A stretch of DNA of 12,759 nucleotides, from assembly GCA_900542615.1 (NCBI GenBank), contig UQOG01000049.1, positions 1 to 12,759 of the forward strand, given 5' to 3'. Made by a program: the position numbers and the translations under genes. Shown here piece after piece: positions 1 to 6,777 of this stretch. The notes under the pieces were generated by a model. The model saw only the letters and a list, made by a program, of their open reading frames with translations, was not told the DNA's origin and made no database searches. Within the stretch, counting starts at the first letter, position 1; the number at the start of each line of letters is the position of its first letter. The DNA comes from an uncultured Eubacteriales bacterium. Lineage in GTDB: Bacteria > Bacillota > Clostridia > Christensenellales > CAG-138.

Positions 1-1
1 C

Positions 2-1030
2 AATCCCACCCCTACCCCCCACCCCATCACCTATTTCAATCCCACGGAAAACACCCACGAAATGGTGTTTGACGGCTATTCCGATTACCGTTGGTTTGCC
101 GACCCGTATATCTATGGGGACCGTATGATCATTTCCGCGGGCCAGCTGGATGCGGATTCTCAAAACGTCCATCTGCACCATTTGTACTGGTATGATACCC
201 AGACCCAGTCCGCCCAGCGCCTATCCATCTCCCCCCAGAACGTCCACTTTATGTTCCCCAAGTTCAACGATTCCTGGCTGGTCTATCTGGACGCCAACCT
301 GGATGGCGGCGGGGCCATTATGGCGGTGGACCTTACGGCGGACGCCATGAAGCCCGTCAAGGTAAAGGACGTCTATGTGGGCCAGCCGGAGCCCATGCTG
401 GACGGCAATTATGTGGCCTTTATGGACCGGACCGGCACCAAACGGGAAAAGCTCTTTGTTTTCGATCTGACCACCATGGAAAGCACGGTGATCGAAATGT
501 TCTCCGGCACCGTATACGGCCAGAGCAAGCCCAGCCTCCAGGATGGCCGGCTATTGTGGGCGGAGCCCTCCTCCACCCAAGGGGATTCGGACCTGAGCTG
601 CATCCGGTATATGCAGCTGGGGGACGTTGTTTCCCAGAGCGGCATCGGCGGCAACGGCATCTATACCCCCGGCACCTTTGTCCACGACCCCAAGCACTAT
701 GGCAAATACACCGCCTGGCTGTCCGACGTCCACAGCAGCGACACCCAGCTATACGGGGTGGTCGACCTAATGGGAGATCCCTTCCTGATCGACAGCGGGG
801 TGGTGGACTTTGGCATCGGTACGGACTTTGTCGCCTATTCCCGTACAGACGCTTCGGTTTCCCCGGCAACGGAGGCCATCTTCCTGTACATGTTTGAAAC
901 CAATAGCATCTACTGCTTGACCCAGGACTATGAGTCCGCCCAACTTTTAGGGGTCAGCGGGGATTATGTGATCTGGATGGATGTGACCAGCCGGGAGCGG
1001 GACATCGTAAAATACGTAAAGATCCCCTAG
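2..1030 (+). CDS. Beta-propeller (TolB/WD-like) protein, 5' end outside window
   Basis: The reading frame is open from the first bases of the window, so the gene starts upstream; the ATG at 62 is internal and has no ribosome binding site. About 342 residues are visible. They form roughly seven blade-like units of 40-50 residues, each with a pattern such as 'DGNYVAFMD' followed by a strand ending in 'LFVFDLTT' or 'LYWYDTQT'. This resembles TolB-type or DUF5050-like six- to seven-bladed propellers, which usually bind proteins or ligands and carry no enzyme activity. The last blade (GDYVIWMD) ends at the stop, so the C-terminus looks complete. A signal peptide or another domain may lie before the window. 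The stop TAG at 1028-1030 overlaps the ribosome binding site of radA, so the two genes are probably co-transcribed. Fold class is fairly sure; function is unknown. Confidence 0.75.
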   Translation, partial: NPTPTPHPITYFNPTENTHEMVFDGYSDYRWFADPYIYGDRMIISAGQLDADSQNVHLHHLYWYDTQTQSAQRLSISPQNVHFMFPKFNDSWLVYLDANLDGGGAIMAVDLTADAMKPVKVKDVYVGQPEPMLDGNYVAFMDRTGTKREKLFVFDLTTMESTVIEMFSGTVYGQSKPSLQDGRLLWAEPSSTQGDSDLSCIRYMQLGDVVSQSGIGGNGIYTPGTFVHDPKHYGKYTAWLSDVHSSDTQLYGVVDLMGDPFLIDSGVVDFGIGTDFVAYSRTDASVSPATEAIFLYMFETNSIYCLTQDYESAQLLGVSGDYVIWMDVTSRERDIVKYVKIP

Positions 1031-1038
1031 GAGGAACC

Positions 1039-2397
1039 ATGGCCAAGCAAGCGAAAAGCGTATTTTTCTGCGGGGAATGCGGCTATGAAAGCTCCAAATG
1101 GCTGGGGAAATGCCCGGCCTGCGGCAGCTGGAACACCATGGTGGAGACCAAGGCCGTCGCGCCCCAGCCGGGCGGGATTCTATTGGCGGGACAGCGTCAG
1201 GCTATGCCCCTGCGGGACGTGGCCCCAGAGGACGCCCGGCGGATCTCCACAGGCATCGGGGAATTAGACCGGGTGTTAGGCGCTTCCCAGGAGGGCGGCG
1301 GCGTGGTCCGGGGCTCCACGGTTCTGCTGGGAGGCGATCCGGGCATTGGCAAATCCACCCTCTTGATGCAGGCGGCCGCCAACCTGACCCAGCAGGGGAC
1401 CGTGCTATACGTTACAGGGGAGGAAAGCGCAGCCCAGCTAAAGCTCCGGGCCCAGCGATTGGGCGTGGGGGGCGACATGCTGCTGCTGGCGGAAACCGAC
1501 CTGGAACGCATCCAGCAGGAGGTGGAGCGTACCCAGCCCGCCTGTTTGATCATAGACTCCATCCAAACCATGTATTGCCCCGGCTGCCCCAGCGCCGCCG
1601 GCACCGTAAGCCAGGTGCGGGAGGCCACCTCCCTTTTGACCCGGCTGGCCAAATGCACCGGCTGCGCCGTGTTCATCGTAGGCCACGTGACCAAGGAAGG
1701 GGCCATCGCCGGCCCTCGGCTCCTGGAACATATGGTGGATACGGTGCTGTATTTTGAAGGGGAGCGCCACGACGCCCTGCGGCTGCTGCGGGCGGTCAAA
1801 AACCGCTTTGGCTCCACGGACGAGATCGGCGTATTCGAGATGCGGGCCAACGGCATGGCGGAGATCCCGGACCCCTCCGGTCTGTTCCTCACCGGCGCCC
1901 AGGCCCCGGGCTGCGCCGTCACCTGCGCCATGGAGGGCACCCGGCCCATGCTGGCGGAGGTCCAGGCGCTCATCAGCCCTTCGGCTTTCAGCAATCCCCG
2001 GCGGATGGCCGCGGGCATGGATGGCAACCGGCTGGTACTGCTGCTGGCCGTATTGGAGAAAAAGGCCGGCCTCAAGCTCTACGACAAGGACGTATACACC
2101 AACGTGGTGGGCGGTCTTCGCCTGGAGGAGCGCAGCGCGGACCTGGCCATTGCCCTGTGCATCGCCTCCGCCCTTTCGGACCTGCCCCTGCCTCCCCATA
2201 CCGCCCTGCTGGGGGAAATTTCCCTCACCGGGGAGGTGCGCCCCTGCAGCCGGCTGGAAAAGCGGCTGCAAGAATGCGCCCGGTTGGGCTTTTCCCAGGT
2301 GATCCTCCCGAAAAGCGATACCCTGCCCCACCTGCCCGGGATAAAATATTCCTTCGTTTCCCATATTCGTGAAGCAATGTTCTTGCTTCATGGATGA
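1039..2397 (+). CDS. radA: DNA repair protein RadA (Sms)
   Basis: 452 residues, the normal length for bacterial RadA, a RecA-like ATPase that promotes branch migration during recombinational repair and transformation. The order of parts is complete: an N-terminal C4 zinc finger (C11, C14, C25, C28), the RecA-type core with Walker A GGDPGIGKST at 98-107, a Walker B-like LIIDSI at 170-175, the RadA signature KNRFGS at 254-259, and a C-terminal Lon-protease-like domain from about 300 (with GEISLTGEVR at 392-401) that forms the hexamer platform and is not proteolytic. The start ATG has TAGGAGG at 1028-1034 just upstream, overlapping the previous stop. The last codons carry the promoter for the following tRNA gene. 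Identification is secure. Confidence 0.97.
   Translation: MAKQAKSVFFCGECGYESSKWLGKCPACGSWNTMVETKAVAPQPGGILLAGQRQAMPLRDVAPEDARRISTGIGELDRVLGASQEGGGVVRGSTVLLGGDPGIGKSTLLMQAAANLTQQGTVLYVTGEESAAQLKLRAQRLGVGGDMLLLAETDLERIQQEVERTQPACLIIDSIQTMYCPGCPSAAGTVSQVREATSLLTRLAKCTGCAVFIVGHVTKEGAIAGPRLLEHMVDTVLYFEGERHDALRLLRAVKNRFGSTDEIGVFEMRANGMAEIPDPSGLFLTGAQAPGCAVTCAMEGTRPMLAEVQALISPSAFSNPRRMAAGMDGNRLVLLLAVLEKKAGLKLYDKDVYTNVVGGLRLEERSADLAIALCIASALSDLPLPPHTALLGEISLTGEVRPCSRLEKRLQECARLGFSQVILPKSDTLPHLPGIKYSFVSHIREAMFLLHG
2365..2395 (+). other. Inverted repeat at radA 3' end overlapping the tRNA -35 box
   Basis: TGAAGCAA (2370-2377) and TTGCTTCA (2383-2390) form a perfect 8-bp stem around the loop TGTTC, extended by further pairs and G-U wobbles out to 2365 and 2395. 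The right arm contains the -35 box TTGCTT. No T-run follows, so it is not a normal intrinsic terminator. It may be a 3' end stabiliser, a protein-binding palindrome, or chance. Confidence 0.45.
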
Positions 2398-2411
2398 ATG
2401 TGTGCTATAAT
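2383..2411 (+). promoter_or_regulatory. Sigma-A type promoter of the tRNA-Arg gene
   Basis: TTGCTT at 2383-2388 and a perfect TATAAT at 2406-2411 are 17 bases apart, and TG at 2403-2404 makes it an extended -10. Transcription would start near 2418, about 14 bases before the tRNA. The -35 box lies inside the final radA codons. Confidence 0.8.
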
Positions 2412-2431
2412 AATCCTCGCGGCAAAGTTTT

Positions 2432-2508
2432 GTGCCTGTAGCTCAGCTGGATAGAGTGTCAGACTCCGACTCTGAAGGTCGCACGTTCGAATCGTGTCAG
2501 GCACGCCA
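2432..2508 (+). tRNA. tRNA-Arg (anticodon CCG)
   Basis: A 77-base cloverleaf with encoded CCA. The acceptor stem is GTGCCTG (2432-2438) with CAGGCAC (2498-2504), discriminator G at 2505, CCA at 2506-2508. The D stem is GCTC/GAGT. The anticodon stem is TCAGA/TCTGA around loop CTCCGAC, giving anticodon CCG at 2466-2468, which reads the arginine codon CGG. The T arm GCACG-TTCGAAT-CGTGT carries the invariant TTCGA. CGG is a common arginine codon in the genes of this window, which fits a dedicated CCG tRNA. It has its own promoter (2383-2411) and terminator (2511-2549). Confidence 0.95.
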
Positions 2509-2510
2509 AT

Positions 2511-2549
2511 ACCCCGGAACGGCTATGTTCGTTCCGGGGTTTGTCTATT
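2511..2549 (+). terminator. Rho-independent terminator after tRNA-Arg
   Basis: ACCCCGGAACG (2511-2521) pairs perfectly with CGTTCCGGGGT (2530-2540), an 11-bp stem with an 8-base loop, followed by the T-rich TTTGTCTATT. It starts two bases after the CCA end. Confidence 0.9.
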
Positions 2550-2865
2550 CAGCCCCCGCCAGGCCAACGCTCCAACGGGACGGATGCCCGCACCGACAGG
2601 GGGCGCCGGCGGCAAAGCCTTTGCGCAAATCGGCCTGCACGCCCCAGGCCGCCCGGCAGCCCGCCCTGCGCTTTATGGGCACAGTCCCCGTTGTCTTACC
2701 ATGCGCCAGCCTGTTGCAGAATGGGCACGGGCCAAAGCAGGGCTTATCCAGCCCCGCCCGCCGGCATGGGGGCTTGGCAGCATGGAACCGCCGGCGAAGG
2801 CTTGTGTAAGCGAACGGGCGGCATGGGGGTTACAATTGCATTGGGACCGGGCGAAAGGGGTACAC
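2550..2865. other. 316-base stretch with no convincing gene
   Basis: GC-rich sequence between the tRNA terminator and the GNAT ribosome binding site. The GNAT frame stays open back into the tRNA, but this extension has no family-like content and no ribosome binding site at any upstream start. A perfect palindrome TTTGCGCAAA lies at 2620-2629. A TACAAT at 2831-2836 could be a -10 box, but the nearest -35-like TTGTGT (2802-2807) is 23 bases away, so the promoter of the GNAT gene is not settled. Confidence 0.5.
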
Positions 2866-2871
2866 AGGAGG
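2866..2871 (+). promoter_or_regulatory. Ribosome binding site deciding the GNAT start
   Basis: A perfect AGGAGG lies six bases before the ATG at 2878. It fixes this start over the longer open frame that begins near 2494. Confidence 0.9.
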
Positions 2872-2877
2872 CAAAAT

Positions 2878-3315
2878 ATGGAGTATCTGGAGAATGCATT
2901 GTGCTATGCGGGGTATTGCCGGCTGCGGGAAAGCGTTGGCTGGACAACCCCTTCCCAGGAGCAAGCCCGGGCCGCATTGCGCAATAGCCTATATTCCGTC
3001 GCCGTTTTGGAAAACGGCCAGGCCGTTGGGATGGGCAGATTGACCGGCGACGGCATGTACCTGCTGATGGTGGATCTTGTGGTGGCGCCTGCGTATCAAG
3101 GGAAAGGCATCGGGCGCAAAATCGTCGGTATGCTCATCGCATATGCCGCAAAGGCGTTGCCGGACGGCGGGCAAATCAGCATCCAGCTGGTTTCGGAGAA
3201 AGGGACGGAGCCCTTTTATGAAAAGCTAGGCTTTACGCCGATCCCGAATGCCGGTTGCGGATCCGGCATGAAAATGGTTATCCATAGCAAAAACCAGGGG
3301 GAAACGAAAGGTTGA
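2878..3315 (+). CDS. GNAT family N-acetyltransferase
   Basis: 145 residues, the usual size of a single-domain GNAT enzyme, which moves an acetyl group from acetyl-CoA to an amine. The acetyl-CoA pyrophosphate loop is QGKGIG (74-79, the Q/RxxGxG/A motif A), preceded by the typical strand YLLMVDLVVAP (61-71) and followed by the C-terminal signature FYEKLGF (113-119). The substrate cannot be read from the sequence. The start is set by the AGGAGG at 2866-2871. It is a single-gene unit: a tRNA terminator lies upstream and a strong terminator downstream. Family assignment is sure. Confidence 0.92.
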   Translation: MEYLENALCYAGYCRLRESVGWTTPSQEQARAALRNSLYSVAVLENGQAVGMGRLTGDGMYLLMVDLVVAPAYQGKGIGRKIVGMLIAYAAKALPDGGQISIQLVSEKGTEPFYEKLGFTPIPNAGCGSGMKMVIHSKNQGETKG

Positions 3316-3368
3316 TTTTCCATTGCGCAAATAGCCTTCGCTCTATTTTCTATTTTTATATGCTTCCC

Positions 3369-3419
3369 AAGCTGCCGTTGCAGGGACAGGGCGCCCGCAA
3401 CGGCAGCTTTTTCATTTTA
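3369..3419 (+). terminator. Rho-independent terminator after the GNAT gene
   Basis: AAGCTGCCGTTGC (3369-3381) pairs perfectly with GCAACGGCAGCTT (3397-3409), a 13-bp stem with a 15-base loop, followed by the T-rich TTTTTCATTTTATT. It separates the GNAT gene from the signalling operon. On the other strand the stem is followed by TTGGGAAG, so it works poorly in that direction. Confidence 0.92.
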
Positions 3420-3548
3420 TTCCGCCGCGCCGGGAGCGGATGTAGCGCCCGCCTTTTTTCCTGCGGCATCGGATTTCGCCCCGCCGCGCGGGGAGCGGCC
3501 CTTGTCTTTGCCGGGCTTTTCAAGGCGCCGCCCGGGGCTGGAAATCAG
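3420..3548. other. GC-rich intergenic stretch, no gene supported
   Basis: Between the GNAT terminator and the operon promoter. On the minus strand a short frame would encode a lysine- and glycine-rich tail (for example KGRSPRGGAKSDAAGKK), but it has no ribosome binding site and starts inside the next gene's leader, so it is not called. No repeat or RNA structure stands out. Confidence 0.4.
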
Positions 3549-3572
3549 TTGGACGAAGGATATATGGCCGGG

Positions 3573-3581
3573 TGGTACAAT
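3573..3581 (+). promoter_or_regulatory. Extended -10 promoter of the phosphosignalling operon
   Basis: TGGTACAAT at 3573-3581 fits the extended -10 form (TGnTATAAT). A -35-like TTGGAC at 3549-3554 is 21 bases upstream, too far for normal spacing, so the extended -10 would carry most of the contact. Transcription would start near 3588, giving a leader of about 35 bases. Its place also argues against the GTG at 3572 being a start codon. Confidence 0.55.
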
Positions 3582-3607
3582 ACCCACGAAGCCAGATCTT
3601 AAAACAT

Positions 3608-3612
3608 GGAGG
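3608..3612 (+). promoter_or_regulatory. Ribosome binding site for the DUF805-FHA gene
   Basis: GGAGG lies ten bases before the ATG at 3623. It supports that start over the in-frame GTG at 3572 and the ATG at 3632. Confidence 0.75.
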
Positions 3613-3622
3613 CCCGACAACA

Positions 3623-4315
3623 ATGGAATTTATGAACGCTGTAGAGCTAGCTCTGCGAAACTACGCCCAGTTTACCGGCCGCGCCGGCCGGAAGGAATTC
3701 TGGTACTTTATTCTGTTCCAATACAGCATTCTGTTTGCCTTTTCCCTGCTGGGATTCACGGTCTTTGGCCAGATCCTGGTGAGCCTGTTTTCCCTGTTTA
3801 CCCTGATCCCCAGCCTGGCGGTCTCCGTGCGGCGGCTCCACGATATCGGCCGGAGCGGCCTTTGGCTTCTGGTAGGCCTGGCGCCGATTTTCGGCTGGAT
3901 CCTGCTGGTGATCTGGTTCTGCCAGCCGGGCGTCCCCGGCGAAAACGAATTCGGCTCGGAATATAGCCGCTTTGTCTCCCGCTCCTCCGCTAAGGCCTCC
4001 CGTACCCTGGCCGTGAAATGCCTCTCCGGCCCGCTCCGGGGGCAAACCTACCGGATCGGCAGCGCGGGCATCGTATTGGGCCGGGCGCCCGCCTGCGGGG
4101 TCCGCTTCCCCGACGGCACCCCCGGGGTCAGCCATCAGCATTGCTGCATCCGCGTTGTCCAGGGCGGCCTCGTGCTGATCGACCTGAACTCCCGCTACGG
4201 TACCTGCCTGGCGGACGGCAAGAAATTGCCACCCAATTACCCGGAGTCCCTGCAGGCGGGCAGCCAGTTTTACCTGGGCACGCCGGCGAACATGTGTCAA
4301 ATCGTTTATCTATAA
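3623..4315 (+). CDS. DUF805 membrane protein with C-terminal FHA domain
   Basis: 230 residues from the ATG at 3623. Residues 1-115 match the DUF805 (YhaH-like) pattern: FTGRAGRKEFWYF (17-29), two close hydrophobic segments at about 28-68, the conserved VRRLHDIGRSG (69-79), and a third segment at about 80-100 ending in QPGVPGENEFG. DUF805 has no agreed function. Residues 128-228 form an FHA domain, a reader of phosphothreonine, with GR (153-154), the S-x-x-H motif S170/H173, and NSRYGT (189-194). The core recognition residues are kept, so phosphopeptide binding is plausible. After three helices the FHA part is expected in the cytoplasm if the N-terminus lies outside; I did not settle the topology. 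First gene of the operon. The FHA domain is closely similar to the one in the protease at 6778. Confidence 0.9.
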   Translation: MEFMNAVELALRNYAQFTGRAGRKEFWYFILFQYSILFAFSLLGFTVFGQILVSLFSLFTLIPSLAVSVRRLHDIGRSGLWLLVGLAPIFGWILLVIWFCQPGVPGENEFGSEYSRFVSRSSAKASRTLAVKCLSGPLRGQTYRIGSAGIVLGRAPACGVRFPDGTPGVSHQHCCIRVVQGGLVLIDLNSRYGTCLADGKKLPPNYPESLQAGSQFYLGTPANMCQIVYL

Positions 4316-4327
4316 TTTATCTATAAT
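4305..4327 (+). repeat. 11-bp tandem duplication with two TATAAT boxes
   Basis: TTTATCTATAA occurs twice back to back (4305-4315 and 4316-4326). The first copy contains the stop codon of the DUF805-FHA gene. Each copy gives a perfect TATAAT (4311-4316 and 4322-4327), so a secondary operon promoter is possible. No good -35 box or TGn extension is seen upstream, so promoter activity is uncertain. Confidence 0.6.
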
Positions 4328-4367
4328 ATAAAACCTATTACCCAAATCATTATGGAGGGAATGTACC

Positions 4368-5018
4368 ATGGCAGAAATCCACAGCAAAATTAAAACCTGC
4401 CCCAACGGGCACCCCTACGACCCATCCCGGTATGATAGCTGCCCCTATTGCAGCAGCGGGAGTTTCGCCCCCACGCTGGACCCCTTTGCCGGGATGCCCG
4501 GCCAAGGCGCTCCATCCAATGAATTTGCGCCCACGGAAGACCCGCTGACCCCGGGTTCCGGGATCCCGGCGGGCGGCCCCAGCACCTTTGACCCCACCAG
4601 CATCCCCATCCAGCATCAGCTCTCCGGCCAGATGCACGAGACCATGTCCGTGGATCCCCATACCCCGGCGGGCGCCCCTTCCCCGGTGGTAGGCTGGCTG
4701 GTGGCCCTGAGCGGGCCCTGCCGGGGCAACGATTACCGGCTCCGGGTGGGTTATAACTATATCGGCCGCGTCTCGGGGGATATCTGCATCCGCGGGGACG
4801 CCACCATCTCCGCCGAGCGGGATTCCAGCGTTACCTACGTTCCCCAGACCCGGGGGTTCTACATCGCCCATGAGCTGGGCAAAAACCCCCTCCTGCTCAA
4901 CGGCAAGCCGGTGATCCGGGAGGCGGAGCTGAAAAACTACGACCGGATCACCATCGGTTCCACCAACCTGATTTTCATCGGGTTGTCCGGCGAGCACTTC
5001 GACTGGAGCGAGGATTAA
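4368..5018 (+). CDS. Zinc-knuckle protein with degenerate FHA domain
   Basis: 216 residues, with GGAGG at 4354-4358 before the ATG. The N-terminus has CPNGHPYDP then CPYC (C11, H15, C25, C28), a likely zinc site. Residues 30-105 are a flexible linker rich in Pro, Gly, Thr and Asp; FAPTLDP (33-39) and FAPTEDP (53-59) repeat within it, and ETMSVDP lies at 91-97. Residues 108-206 look like an FHA domain: YIGR at 131-134 and LLNGKPV at 176-182. The usual S-x-x-H is changed: S148 is present but the histidine is not (SAERDSS). Normal phosphothreonine binding is therefore doubtful. No membrane segment is seen, so it is a cytoplasmic protein. By analogy with GarA-type FHA proteins, the threonine motifs may be kinase targets; this is inference. 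It lies 52 bases after the DUF805 gene. Confidence 0.85.
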   Translation: MAEIHSKIKTCPNGHPYDPSRYDSCPYCSSGSFAPTLDPFAGMPGQGAPSNEFAPTEDPLTPGSGIPAGGPSTFDPTSIPIQHQLSGQMHETMSVDPHTPAGAPSPVVGWLVALSGPCRGNDYRLRVGYNYIGRVSGDICIRGDATISAERDSSVTYVPQTRGFYIAHELGKNPLLLNGKPVIREAELKNYDRITIGSTNLIFIGLSGEHFDWSED

Positions 5019-5022
5019 CACC

Positions 5023-6051
5023 ATGGCCATTGGCATGTCCCTCATCCCAAAATGGGCCGCTGCCGTCGGGCTGGAAGCCTTGGAGGGCCTCTCCCCCTCC
5101 TACCAGGCCTTCTATGCCTTCCTCGGCCGCTCGCCCTGGTTCCCCGTTGCGGTCATCTGCCTGTTTGCCGGGCTGGTGGCCTGGATTGTGGTCCTACTGG
5201 TCCTGTCCCGGCGCAAGACGCTGGCCCTGCGCCGGCTCTGCCCCGCCGGCGGCGCCGTCGCTGCCGTGGAGGTGGGCAAGGTCCATGGCCAGGGCGCCCG
5301 GGAATACCAGCAGGATAGCTTTGGGGTCTCCGACCCGGCGCGCCTGCAAAACGACGGCGTCCTGGCCGTGGTGGCGGACGGCATGGGCGGGCTCCAGCAC
5401 GGGGACAAGATCAGCGCCGCAGTGGTAGAAACCATTTTGGACGGTTTCCTCTACCCCCAGGGCCAGAGCACCCCGGAACAGGTGCTGTTGACCCTAACCC
5501 AATGGGCGATACAGAAAGCCAACGCCCTGCTGGGCCCCGGCCAATACCGGAGCAGCGGCTCCACCCTGGTCATGGGCTTGATAAAAGATAGCGCGTTGTC
5601 CTTTGTCAGCATAGGGGATAGCCGCATCTGCCTTTGCCGGAACGGCAGCCTGATCCAGCTCACCCGGGAGCACGATTTCAAGCAGGCTTTGGCCTTGCAG
5701 GCGGTCAATGGGGAGGTCTCCCTGCAGGAGGTCTACACCGATCCCCGCCGGGATGGGCTTACCAGCTTCCTGGGCATGGGTCGGCTGGAGCAGCTGGATC
5801 TCCCCGCCGGGCCCCTCGCCCTGCTGCCGGGGGATCAGGTGCTCCTCATGTCGGACGGGGTGTATAACGCCCTGAGCCAACGGGATCTGCTGGCCGCCCT
5901 GGCCATGGGTCCGGAGGCGCCCCAAGCCCTGGAAGCTGCCATTCTGCAAAAGGGCTATCAAAACCAGGACAATTATACCGCCGTAATCCTAACCTGCAAG
6001 GCGGAAGCGTCCTCCGCGAAGCCCGAGGGCAATAGGAGGAAGGCTACATGA
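5023..6051 (+). CDS. Membrane-anchored PP2C-type Ser/Thr phosphatase
   Basis: 342 residues. One membrane helix at about 39-62 is followed by the positive stretch SRRK, which places the catalytic domain (about 84-325) in the cytoplasm. PP2C (PPM) enzymes are metal-dependent phosphatases that remove phosphate from Ser and Thr. The motifs are all present: R93-x-x-Q-Q-D98, VVADGMGG (116-123), SSGST (177-181), GDSR (198-201), SDGV (277-280) and QDNYT (315-319). Metal ligands D98, D119, D278 and D316 are kept. The N-terminal anchor is unusual, since PrpC-type phosphatases are normally soluble. The ATG at 5023 is four bases after the previous stop, with a weak GAGG upstream; the ATG at 5035 is a less likely alternative. 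It ends in an ATGA overlap with the next gene, which indicates translational coupling. Confidence 0.93.
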   Translation: MAIGMSLIPKWAAAVGLEALEGLSPSYQAFYAFLGRSPWFPVAVICLFAGLVAWIVVLLVLSRRKTLALRRLCPAGGAVAAVEVGKVHGQGAREYQQDSFGVSDPARLQNDGVLAVVADGMGGLQHGDKISAAVVETILDGFLYPQGQSTPEQVLLTLTQWAIQKANALLGPGQYRSSGSTLVMGLIKDSALSFVSIGDSRICLCRNGSLIQLTREHDFKQALALQAVNGEVSLQEVYTDPRRDGLTSFLGMGRLEQLDLPAGPLALLPGDQVLLMSDGVYNALSQRDLLAALAMGPEAPQALEAAILQKGYQNQDNYTAVILTCKAEASSAKPEGNRRKAT

Positions 6052-6773
6052 TCGCTTCCTTTTCTTATTCCGATATCGGCGGCCGGCCCTGCAACGAGGA
6101 CGCCGTGCGGATCAAGGCGGCGGGAGAAGGCCGGCTCCTGGCCGTGCTGGCGGACGGCCTAGGGGGCCATGGAGGCGGGCAGATCGCATCCGCCCTGGCC
6201 GTGGACACGGTATGCGACGGCTGGGATGGCGGCGAGCTCCCCAACAGCTTGCCCGCCCTGATCCAGCAAGCCCACCGGAAGATCCTGCAATCGCAAACCG
6301 CCGCCCGGAAAATGAAATCCACCATCGTGGCCTTATCCCTTTCCTCCGGCTATGCCGAATGGGCCTATGCCGGCGACTCCCGGCTTTATCGTTTCACAAA
6401 CGGGGCTTTGGTTTACCAGACCCGGGATCACAGCGCCTCTCAGGTGGCGGTATTCCTGGGACAGATCTCCCCGGACCAGGTTCGCTTCCACGAGGACCGC
6501 AGCCGCATTTTCCGGGCCCTGGGCCAGGAGGGCGGCCTAAACGTGGACGTGGGCAGCGAGCCCCTGCAGCCGGGCGACCACGCTTTCCTGCTGTGCAGCG
6601 ATGGGTTTTGGGAATATGTGTACGAGACGGAAATGATAGAGACCCTGGCCCAAGCCCAATCCCCGGAGGATTGGATCGGCCGGATGCGCCAGCTCCTATC
6701 CCAGCGGGTCCCCCCCACCAACGACAACAATTCCGCAGCGGCCATCTGGCTGCGCGTACCTGAAAGGAGTTAA
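6048..6773 (+). CDS. Soluble PP2C-type Ser/Thr phosphatase
   Basis: 241 residues, the usual size of a PrpC/Stp-type stand-alone phosphatase, with no membrane segment. Catalytic motifs: R13-x-x-N-E-D18, VLADGLGGHGGG (33-44), KSTIV (90-94), AGDSRLYR (108-115), CSDGF (183-187) and TNDNNSA (224-230). Metal ligands D18, D36, D185 and D226 are kept; the last motif has DNNS where DNxT is usual. It would act on phosphoproteins in the cytoplasm, probably reversing the work of the two kinases downstream. The start ATG overlaps the previous stop (ATGA) and has AGGAGG at 6034-6039. It is clearly different in sequence from the anchored phosphatase before it, so this is not a recent duplication. Confidence 0.94.
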   Translation: MIASFSYSDIGGRPCNEDAVRIKAAGEGRLLAVLADGLGGHGGGQIASALAVDTVCDGWDGGELPNSLPALIQQAHRKILQSQTAARKMKSTIVALSLSSGYAEWAYAGDSRLYRFTNGALVYQTRDHSASQVAVFLGQISPDQVRFHEDRSRIFRALGQEGGLNVDVGSEPLQPGDHAFLLCSDGFWEYVYETEMIETLAQAQSPEDWIGRMRQLLSQRVPPTNDNNSAAAIWLRVPERS

Positions 6774-6777
6774 CACA

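Noticed and set aside
1197..2391. Long minus-strand open frames opposite radA
   Set aside because: RadA on the plus strand is complete and unmistakable; the reverse translations look like nothing known.
2432..2508. tRNA-Arg as an attachment site for an integrated element
   Set aside because: I saw no second copy of the tRNA 3' end in the window, and no integrase or other mobile gene.
2494..2877. N-terminal extension of the GNAT gene
   Set aside because: The frame is open back into the tRNA, but the perfect AGGAGG before 2878 and the normal GNAT length fix the later start.
2975..3336. Near-repeat CATTGCGCAATAGCCT (2975-2990) and CATTGCGCAAATAGCCT (3321-3337)
   Set aside because: One copy is inside the GNAT coding sequence, the other just after its stop. 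They differ by one base insertion, with no flanking similarity or duplicated target; probably chance.
3417..3623. Minus-strand frame with a lysine-rich tail
   Set aside because: It would start with TTG inside the leader of the next gene, has no ribosome binding site and no domain. A decayed gene end is possible but not supported.
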